DNA of 16,061 nt from Coriobacteriales bacterium (GTDB lineage: Bacteria > Actinomycetota > Coriobacteriia > Coriobacteriales > UBA8131), in assembly GCA_031272005.1 (NCBI GenBank), contig JAISUQ010000043.1:1-16061 (forward strand), given 5' to 3'. Position 1 is the first letter of the stretch. Each line of letters opens with the position of its first letter. The notes under the pieces are model-generated. The model had not been told where the DNA came from and ran no database searches. It saw nothing but the letters and a program-made list of their open reading frames with translations. The translations under genes were made by a program, and so were the position numbers. Positions 6,394 through 13,020 of this stretch are shown here, piece by piece.

Positions 6394-8037
6394 ATGGCCG
6401 ATCGCAGGTTCAAAGTCAAGAAGCGCCCATCCCAGAAGCGCCCGCATATTGCCTTGCTGGCTTTGCTGGTGGTGTTGGCGGCTTTAGCAATCTTCATGTT
6501 CTATCCACCAGCAACCAAGATCCATCAGGGTCTGGATGTCCAGGGTGGCCTGTCCGTGGTGCTCGAAGGCTCCAAGTCAGACGGATCGACAGTGACTGCC
6601 GAGGATATGAACATGGCTCAGCAGGTGGTTGAGCGACGCGTCAATCTGCTTGGCGCTTCGGAGGCCACGGTGCAGGTCCAGGGCGGCGACCAGTTGCTGG
6701 TGCAGATTCCCGGTCTGGTGGACTCGGCTCAGGCCTTGGATGTCATCGGCCAGGTCGGCGATCTGAAGTTCGTCGATGTGGCCAAGCTGCCTCAGGATGT
6801 CCAGGATAACCTGAACAACGGTACCTACTACAGCCGCTCGATGCTGGCGGCCAATGGCAATCTGGCGACCATGACGGATCTGCCGGTCTCCGCCGAACTG
6901 TTTGTGGCTTCCAGCGACAGCAGCAGCAGCTATGTACCATGGCAGGAAAGCGAGCGGACCGGCTTTGAGCTGCTGCCAGCCTCGGTCTACTCCAACATCT
7001 TCTACGCTTATGCCATCTACGGGCTGACCGATAACCTGCCCTTCATCTCCACCGCCGATCAGCAGTTTGAACCATTGCGAGTCGACCTGAGCGCCGACGA
7101 CACGGCGATTATCTTCTCGGGTGCCAATATCAGCTCCGTTTCGGTAGCCCGGGAGAATGAGACCAGCGCCTACTATGCGGTCAACATCACCTTGGATGCT
7201 TCGGGGGCGATTGCCTTCGCAGACATCACCGAACAGCTTTATCCGACCAACGGTAAGGTGGCCATAGTCCTGGATGGCTACGTGCAGTCCGCTCCGGCGG
7301 TGCAGAGCCACATCACGGGTGGGCAGGTGGCTATCACCGGCAGTTATACCGTTGATGACGCCAATTCGCTGCGGACCATCCTGCAGTCCGGTTCGCTGCC
7401 GGTGACCTTGGAGGCCCAATCCTCTCAGGTCGTCGGTCCGACTCTGGGCCAGGATTCGCTGCGCGCCGGTGTGCTGGTGGCCATCATCGGACTGATCCTG
7501 GTGGCGCTGTACCTGCTGTTCTTCTATCGCGGCCTGGGAATTCTGACTGCCGCCGCCGTAGGCATCTTTGCCATCCTCTATCTGGGCGTGCTGGCCACGT
7601 TGTCCTTCTTCAATCAGTTCAGCCTGTCTTTGGCCGGTATCGCCGGTATCGTGCTGTCCATCGGTGTGGCCGCAGACTCCTCGATCCTGGTGCTGGAACG
7701 CTTCAAGGAGGAGGTCCGCATGGGCCGTTCGGTGCGCGCCGCCTCCATCACCGGGGTCCGTCATGCCATCGTCACCTCCATCGACGCCGACCTGGTGACC
7801 CTGGTCAGCGCTCTGGCGTTGTTCTTCATCTCCATCGGCGCAGTCAAGGGCTTTGGTCTGACCCTGGCGCTGGGGGTCATCTGCGATATTGCCACCATGC
7901 TGATCTTCAAAGCGCCGCTGATTCGCCTGTTGGCGCCCGGAATCATCGCCAACAACACTGGCTTCTGGGGCCTGAAGGAGGATGAGGCTGCCGCGCAGGC
8001 TGCCGGTGAACTGAAGCGGGGTGTGGTTCATGGCTAA
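6394..8037 (+). CDS. secD: Protein translocase subunit SecD
   Basis: SecD pairs with SecF in the membrane and uses the proton gradient to complete export through SecYEG. It has 547 residues. An N-terminal membrane helix is at about 18-37, then the family motif GLDVQGG (46-52), and a large extracytoplasmic P1 domain to about 350 with a serine-rich stretch near 173-179. Five C-terminal helices follow from about 357. The conserved aspartate of the proton path is kept as D428 in GVAADSSILVLERFKEE. AADS replaces the VDAN seen in most bacteria, a form I associate with actinobacterial SecD. GAGGGG-like SD (GAGGGG, 6383-6388) is five bases before the ATG. It overlaps secF by eight bases. Confidence 0.95.
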   Translation: MADRRFKVKKRPSQKRPHIALLALLVVLAALAIFMFYPPATKIHQGLDVQGGLSVVLEGSKSDGSTVTAEDMNMAQQVVERRVNLLGASEATVQVQGGDQLLVQIPGLVDSAQALDVIGQVGDLKFVDVAKLPQDVQDNLNNGTYYSRSMLAANGNLATMTDLPVSAELFVASSDSSSSYVPWQESERTGFELLPASVYSNIFYAYAIYGLTDNLPFISTADQQFEPLRVDLSADDTAIIFSGANISSVSVARENETSAYYAVNITLDASGAIAFADITEQLYPTNGKVAIVLDGYVQSAPAVQSHITGGQVAITGSYTVDDANSLRTILQSGSLPVTLEAQSSQVVGPTLGQDSLRAGVLVAIIGLILVALYLLFFYRGLGILTAAAVGIFAILYLGVLATLSFFNQFSLSLAGIAGIVLSIGVAADSSILVLERFKEEVRMGRSVRAASITGVRHAIVTSIDADLVTLVSALALFFISIGAVKGFGLTLALGVICDIATMLIFKAPLIRLLAPGIIANNTGFWGLKEDEAAAQAAGELKRGVVHG

Positions 8038-9007
8038 GATCCTCAAACGGGAAGTCAACTTCCTCAAGTATCGCAAGGTCTTCTTCATCATCTCGGCCAT
8101 CCTGGTGCTGGCCGCTCTGGCTTCGGTGCCGGTACGCTACGCGGCTACCGGTTCCCCGCTGAACTTCGGTATCGAGTTCGTCGGTGGCACTTCCATCAAC
8201 TTCACCGACACCGGTGAGATCAGCATTGATGAGATGCGCGACAGTTTTGCGCAGGCTGGCGTGGACAACGCCATCATCCAGACCTCAACCGATACCCGGA
8301 CGGGCACACAGGGCTTTATCGTGCGCATCTCCACCACTGAGGCCTCCGAGGCCACGGCGATAATCAATTCCGTGAGCAACAGTCTGGGGCTGGAATCCAC
8401 AGTTGTCGAATCCAATACCATCCGCCCAAGCTGGGGCGCGGATGTCACCCGGACTTCAGCGATCGCCTTTCTGGTGGCCATCGTCTTGATCATCGCCTAC
8501 ATCGCCATCCGCTTTGAGTACAAGATGGGCGTGATCGCGGTCGTCACCCTGCTGCACGACCTGGTGATTGTCGTCGGGGTCTATGCCGTGCTGGGCCGGG
8601 AGGTGACGCCAAACGTCATCGCAGCCCTGCTGACCATCATGGGCTATTCGCTTTACGATACCGTGGTCGTCTTCCATCGCATCAACGACAATCTGGCCAC
8701 CACGGCCAGCCACAGCTTCATGACGGTCGCCAACCACTCCATCAACCAGGTCTTCACCCGAACTGTGAACACCACGCTGACCTCCCTGATTCCGGTGGTA
8801 GCGATGCTGTTCTTCGGTGGCGAGACCCTCAAGGACTTCGCCTTTGCCATGGCCATCGGCCTGGTGCTGGGCTCCTATTCGTCAATCGCCATCGCCAGCC
8901 CGTTGTATGCCCTCTGGAAGCAACGGGAACCGAAGTTCAAGAAGCTGGCCAAGAAATACGGCGAAGGCCTGGATGAGTTCACAGCTGCCGAACAGCTGGG
9001 CGGCTGA
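8030..9007 (+). CDS. secF: Protein translocase subunit SecF
   Basis: Partner of SecD in the proton-driven export accessory complex. It has 325 residues. The first membrane helix is at about 15-34, then NFGIEFVGGTSI, a periplasmic-type domain to about 140, and five further helices. RFEYKMG (161-167) follows helix 2, and GYSLYDTVVVF (205-215) carries the conserved aspartate D210. The YSLYDT form is typical of actinobacteria as I know them; FHRINDN replaces the usual FDRIREN. The ATG at 8030 starts MAKILKREVNF. It overlaps the end of secD by eight bases, so the two are translationally coupled. The weak GGGGTG at 8016-8021 is the only SD-like sequence. Confidence 0.95.
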   Translation: MAKILKREVNFLKYRKVFFIISAILVLAALASVPVRYAATGSPLNFGIEFVGGTSINFTDTGEISIDEMRDSFAQAGVDNAIIQTSTDTRTGTQGFIVRISTTEASEATAIINSVSNSLGLESTVVESNTIRPSWGADVTRTSAIAFLVAIVLIIAYIAIRFEYKMGVIAVVTLLHDLVIVVGVYAVLGREVTPNVIAALLTIMGYSLYDTVVVFHRINDNLATTASHSFMTVANHSINQVFTRTVNTTLTSLIPVVAMLFFGGETLKDFAFAMAIGLVLGSYSSIAIASPLYALWKQREPKFKKLAKKYGEGLDEFTAAEQLGG

Positions 9008-9086
9008 ATCGCCGCATCACCGGGCGCTCCGGCGGCTGAGCTGCTCTGACCGTTCAGCGTTATCTTATACAGAGGCACTCGTCTTT

Positions 9087-9119
9087 CAGCGGCGGCGGAG
9101 TCATTCTCCGTCGCTGCTG
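9087..9119 (+). terminator. Strong hairpin between convergent secF and the minus-strand gene
   Basis: Bases 9087-9100 pair with 9106-9119 across a five-base loop, giving 14 pairs, two of them G-U when read on +. Read on - the two wobbles become mismatches, so the fold favours + transcripts, pointing to a secDF terminator. Only TTT follows (9121-9123), so it is not a textbook intrinsic terminator. The stem includes the last codons, and the loop contains the stop codon, of the minus-strand gene. Confidence 0.5.
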
Positions 9120-9886
9120 GTTTGGGCTGCTGAGCTTGAAGCGGTCATTACCCAGGAGACCAACTCTTCCTCGTTGAAGGACAGGGCGTTGGGGGCAAAG
9201 ACGACCTCGTTGAGGCCTTCGCCACTGAAGTGCAGAGTGGCGGAGTATTGCTCGCCGGGGGAGAGCTTGCGCACGTCGATGTCATTATCCAAAACCAGGC
9301 CGTCGCTGGTCTTGCCGAAATAGCAGTCCACGGTGCTGCCGTCAGCAGCGCGCATCAGCCACTGGGTGGAGTAGACGGAGACATCGGCCTCGGCCTTGTT
9401 GAAGAACTGGATGTCGACACTGTAGATCGGTGAACCATCGGCAGCTGTCATATCGCTGCGGACGCTGGTCACGGTGACCAGAAGATTATTGCAGTCTACG
9501 GTGGTATTCACCGGCAAAACGTGATAGCTGGCTCCAGCTGGCGCGCCGACGACAATCGGCGTTATCGGCCCGTCAGGCTCCTCAACGCTCTTGGGCAGGA
9601 AGTAGCGGATGAAGATGAAGGTGCCCAGGCCCAGCAATACCACCAGCAACAGCCAGAACCAGAGGCGCAGGAAAAACGGCTTGACCGCCTTGCCGCAGTA
9701 GGGGCAATGATTGACATTGGTGAAGATGCGGCCGCCGCATTTGCGGCAACGCACCATGTGCCCGCGGAAAGTAGGGGAGATGGGATCGGGATCGGCACTC
9801 GGCACAGCCAGGCGCCGGCTGTCGAAACGACCACCAGTATCTGAGAAGTGCCATTGTTTGGACCGCTTGTGGTCTCGTTGCGCCAC
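9101..9886 (-). CDS. Zinc-ribbon, single-pass membrane protein of unknown function
   Basis: I do not recognise a specific function. The 261-residue product has a basic, hydrophilic N-terminus (1-43), then a four-cysteine zinc ribbon (C47, C50, C61, C64; CRKC and CPYC). One strong membrane helix follows at about 71-95, then a predicted extracytoplasmic domain of about 150 residues. That domain, with TVDCNNLLVTVTSV, SVDIQFFNKAEADVSVY and LSPGEQYSATLHF, is beta-rich and resembles the DUF4352/telokin-like extracellular domains common on Gram-positive surface proteins; this is inference. It is probably anchored with the ribbon inside. The GTG at 9886 is supported by an SD; an internal ATG (residue 44) would start just before the ribbon. 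It is the only minus-strand gene here, convergent with secF and divergent from recJ. Confidence 0.85.
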   Translation of the reverse strand: MAQRDHKRSKQWHFSDTGGRFDSRRLAVPSADPDPISPTFRGHMVRCRKCGGRIFTNVNHCPYCGKAVKPFFLRLWFWLLLVVLLGLGTFIFIRYFLPKSVEEPDGPITPIVVGAPAGASYHVLPVNTTVDCNNLLVTVTSVRSDMTAADGSPIYSVDIQFFNKAEADVSVYSTQWLMRAADGSTVDCYFGKTSDGLVLDNDIDVRKLSPGEQYSATLHFSGEGLNEVVFAPNALSFNEEELVSWVMTASSSAAQTSSDGE

Positions 9887-9890
9887 TCAA

Positions 9891-9896
9891 CCTCCC
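9891..9896 (-). promoter_or_regulatory. Ribosome binding site of the minus-strand gene
   Basis: Read on the minus strand, GGGAGG stands four bases before the GTG at 9886. It is one of the best SD sequences in the window and supports the long form of the protein over a start at the internal ATG. Confidence 0.7.
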
Positions 9897-10002
9897 ACTG
9901 GATAATAAGCCATAACTTGATATTTTACCTTACAGACACTGGGTAATTCTGGCAGAATAGATTCGATACACTGAAAACGGGACTGGATGCGGGCATATCA
10001 AA
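9897..10002. promoter_or_regulatory. Divergent intergenic region, probable promoters both ways
   Basis: This A/T-rich gap separates the two divergent starts and must hold both promoters unless the recJ operon starts elsewhere. On + a TTGATA is at 9917-9922, and CAGAAT (9953-9958) lies 17 bases after TTACAG. On - a TAAAAT and a TATTAT are possible -10 elements. None has a convincing partner, so I place no exact promoter. Confidence 0.4.
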
Positions 10003-13000
10003 TTGGTCATCGGCACAACAGGAACAGAAAACAGCGTGGCAATCGAAGAAGCGGGAGAGTACAGCGGCCTGTCGCCGCTGACGGCCCGGCTGTTGTCGGC
10101 TCGCGGGTTCAAGACTGCCCAGGAGATTGAGGAGTATCTCCACCCCGACCTGGCTCGTGACTGGTCCGACCCGTTGCAGATCCCCGGCATGGCTGAGGCT
10201 TGCCGGCGTGTGGTTGCGGCGTTGCGCGACCGGCAGCGCATCATGGTCTTCGGTGACTTCGATGTCGACGGCCTGACGGCCTGTGCCTTGACGGTTCGGG
10301 GGCTGCGCAGTCTGGGTGCCGACCCAGACTATCTGATTCCCAACCGCTGGGACGACGGTTATGGGCTGACCGCCGGAGCCCTGGGAAAGATCTTCTCCGC
10401 CGACCCTCTGCCGGAGCTGGTGATTACCGTTGACTGCGGGATTACCGCCCGGCTGGAGGTCGAGCAGCTGCGCCAGCGGGGCATCGACGTGGTGGTCACC
10501 GATCACCACGAGCCGGGCGATTTGATTCCTGAGGGCATTGCGGTGACCGACCCCAAGCTGCTGCCGACCTCGCCGAGTGTCGTTTTGGCCGGCGTCGGCG
10601 TGGCGCTCAAGCTGATTGCTGCCGTTGGTGCCGAGATGGGCCAGGAGCAGCTCTACAACGACCTGATTGACCTGGCAGCCATCGGCACTGTTGCCGACAT
10701 GGTACCGTTGACCGGGGAGAACCGTTCTCTGGTACACGCCGGGTTGCAACGTCTCAATGACTCACCGCGCCCGGGTATTGCCGCCGCTTTGCCTACCGGC
10801 GGCAAACAGCAAAACCCCCTGAGCAGCAGCGACATCTCCTATACCCTGATTCCCCGTTTGAACGCAGCCGGTCGGATGGGGGATCCGCAGCTGGCTCTGC
10901 AATTGCTGTTGGATGACAATCCGGTTTCGGCTGGCGTTATCGCCCAGAAGCTGGATGCTTTGAACCAACAGCGCCGTCAGGCCGAAGAGGAGCTGCGGGT
11001 GATGGCCATCCGGCAGGTAGAAGAAGGTTTTGCGCGCACCGGCGCCGTCCATCCTCCGGGGATCCTCATCGTCTCCGGACCAGATTGGCATGAGGGCGTA
11101 CGCGGCATCGTCGCCTCCCGCCTGGTTTCGCGCTATGGCGTCCCGGCGATAGTCTTCTCCGAGGTCGATGGTCTTGCCAAAGGGTCCGGTCGCAGCATCG
11201 GCAGCGTCAATCTGTACAAGGCGGTTGAGGACTGCGCCGAGCTGACCGAGCGCTTTGGCGGCCACGAAGCCGCAGTCGGTGTCACTGTCAGTTGCAGCAA
11301 GCTGCCGGAATTCATCAACAGAATGCAGGCGTGCATGGCCGCAGCGCCGCTGGAGGATTTCCAACCGCGGCTGCAGGCCGATCTGGAAGTCGGTCTGGAA
11401 GAGTTGAGCGTCCAGGCGGCTGGCGAGATCCAGCTCCTGGAGCCATTTGGCCAGGACAACCAACAACCGCTGTTCTCCAGCCCTGACCTGCTGATCAAGA
11501 CCAGCCGGCGAGTTGGTGGCGATGGCCGCCATCTTTCGCTGCAGCTGACCGACAATCACAGGACGGTGCCGGGAATCTGGTTCAACCCTGAAGACATCGA
11601 GAGCTTCATCGACAGCGAGGATCGCTATCACGCATTGTATACGCTGCTGCTGGACGAGTGGCGGGGCAACCGGAGCATCAAGTTGAACATCAAGTCCCTC
11701 CAGGGCTGTCTGCAGCGTTGGCGCCAGAGCGCCTTGCGGGCCCCGGAGACCTTGGGTGCGCGGATAGCCAGCCAGTTGCTGCCAGCCGGACGGGAACTCT
11801 ATCCAGCTCAACAGGAATGCCTGGACTCTCTGAAGCAGGATAGATCGCTGCTGGCTGTGATGGGTACCGGCCGCGGCAAGTCCCTGATTTTTCAGATTGA
11901 GGCTATCCGCCGCAGTCTGTTGGCCGAGGAGGTCAGCATCTTCGTCTACCCGCTGCGGGCCTTGATTGCCGATCAGGCGCAGCGGCTGGAGGGTGCCCTG
12001 CGGCTGTTTGGTCTGAGCCTGCGGGTCTTGACTGGCGAGAGTAGCGCCGAGCAACGCCAGGAGGCCTATGCCCAGTTGAACAGCGGCGCCTGCAATCTCG
12101 TCCTGACCACGCCGGAATTCCTGTTGCTGCACCACCAGCGCTTCCAGGAATGCCGGCGTATCGGTTTTCTGGTCATTGATGAAGCCCATCACGTCCTCAC
12201 TGAACAGGCTGGAGGTCGCGAGGCCTATGCGCAGCTGGGGCGCTTCAGGGGCTTCTTTCCACAAGCTGCCATCCTGGCCTGTACAGCCACTGCACCGCCG
12301 GCGGCGGCCCGGGCCATCTGCCAGGCCCTGCGTTTGGACAGCGTGGTAGTGGATCGTTTCCAGCGTAAGAACCTCAACGTCCTGGACCTGCGAAACTGCG
12401 ATGAACGCAACGAAGCGCTGTTTGCTGCCCTGAGCCAGGGCACCAAGGCGATAATCTATGTCAACTCCCGTAACACCGCCGGCACTCTGCTACATGACCT
12501 GCGCAAACGCTTCCCTGAGCGGGGAGCCCGGATGGTCTTTTATCAGGCCCGCCTGGACCGCGGACAGCGTTTGGAGATCGAGCGGCAGTTCCGTCTGGGA
12601 GAGGTTGAACTGATCGTCTCGACATCGGCTTTTGGGGAGGGGATTGATATTGCCGACATCGGCAGAGTGGTGTTGTTCCACCTGCCCTTCAGTGAGATTG
12701 AGTTCAACCAACTGGCCGGCCGGGCTGGCCGCAATGGTCAACCGGCCCAGATAGTCCTGCTCTATGGCGAAGCCGATGCCCAAATCAATGAAGCCATCTT
12801 CGCCAGCTTGGGTATCGGTGATGCCGATGCGCAGCGGCCAGCTGTCCAACCAGACAGTCTGCCCAAAGATGAAAGTCGGCAGCTGGAGTGCCAAAACGCC
12901 TATAATCGCTTCAAGGCTTTCAAGCAATGGGCCTTTACAGCTACTGAGGCCCAGTTACTGGCGCAAATCGTGACACCGATTGACCCGACAGAGGAAAGGC

Positions 13001-13020
13001 TACAGGCCCTTGATGGTTGA
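10003..13020 (+). CDS. recJ: RecJ-type single-strand DNA exonuclease fused to a RecQ-like helicase
   Basis: The 1005-residue chain has two enzymes. The N-terminal part (to about 565) is a complete RecJ, a 5'-3' single-strand DNA exonuclease of recombination and mismatch repair. It has D85/D87/D89 in GDFDVDG, VDCG (143-146), DHH (167-169), AADMV-type D232, RLNAAGRM (285-292), the DHHA1 motif GSGRSIG (394-400) with FGGHEAAVG, and an OB-like domain at about 455-565. The second part (about 595-935) is an SF2 helicase: PAQQE, Walker A GTGRGKS (621-627), DEAH (726-729), TATAPP, SAFGEGID and QLAGRAGR (to 910). It is nearest RecQ but lacks the cysteine zinc domain and HRDC. The only starts after an in-frame TAG at 9958 are TTG 10003 and GTG 10036; neither has a strong SD. 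It overlaps rel by eight bases. Confidence 0.93.
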   Translation: MVIGTTGTENSVAIEEAGEYSGLSPLTARLLSARGFKTAQEIEEYLHPDLARDWSDPLQIPGMAEACRRVVAALRDRQRIMVFGDFDVDGLTACALTVRGLRSLGADPDYLIPNRWDDGYGLTAGALGKIFSADPLPELVITVDCGITARLEVEQLRQRGIDVVVTDHHEPGDLIPEGIAVTDPKLLPTSPSVVLAGVGVALKLIAAVGAEMGQEQLYNDLIDLAAIGTVADMVPLTGENRSLVHAGLQRLNDSPRPGIAAALPTGGKQQNPLSSSDISYTLIPRLNAAGRMGDPQLALQLLLDDNPVSAGVIAQKLDALNQQRRQAEEELRVMAIRQVEEGFARTGAVHPPGILIVSGPDWHEGVRGIVASRLVSRYGVPAIVFSEVDGLAKGSGRSIGSVNLYKAVEDCAELTERFGGHEAAVGVTVSCSKLPEFINRMQACMAAAPLEDFQPRLQADLEVGLEELSVQAAGEIQLLEPFGQDNQQPLFSSPDLLIKTSRRVGGDGRHLSLQLTDNHRTVPGIWFNPEDIESFIDSEDRYHALYTLLLDEWRGNRSIKLNIKSLQGCLQRWRQSALRAPETLGARIASQLLPAGRELYPAQQECLDSLKQDRSLLAVMGTGRGKSLIFQIEAIRRSLLAEEVSIFVYPLRALIADQAQRLEGALRLFGLSLRVLTGESSAEQRQEAYAQLNSGACNLVLTTPEFLLLHHQRFQECRRIGFLVIDEAHHVLTEQAGGREAYAQLGRFRGFFPQAAILACTATAPPAAARAICQALRLDSVVVDRFQRKNLNVLDLRNCDERNEALFAALSQGTKAIIYVNSRNTAGTLLHDLRKRFPERGARMVFYQARLDRGQRLEIERQFRLGEVELIVSTSAFGEGIDIADIGRVVLFHLPFSEIEFNQLAGRAGRNGQPAQIVLLYGEADAQINEAIFASLGIGDADAQRPAVQPDSLPKDESRQLECQNAYNRFKAFKQWAFTATEAQLLAQIVTPIDPTEERLQALDG

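Noticed and set aside
6264..6632. Open frame of 122 codons across the tgt-secD gap, considered as a yajC candidate
   Set aside because: It lacks the N-terminal membrane helix of YajC, runs far into secD in another frame, and has no SD.
6577..8100. Long minus-strand open frame of 507 codons opposite secD
   Set aside because: A high-GC antisense shadow: secD on + is an unmistakable family member and the antisense product has no motif or SD.
10762..12264. Minus-strand open frame of 500 codons opposite the RecJ-helicase gene
   Set aside because: Composition is Q/G/L-rich in the way of antisense shadows; the + frame carries all the conserved motifs.
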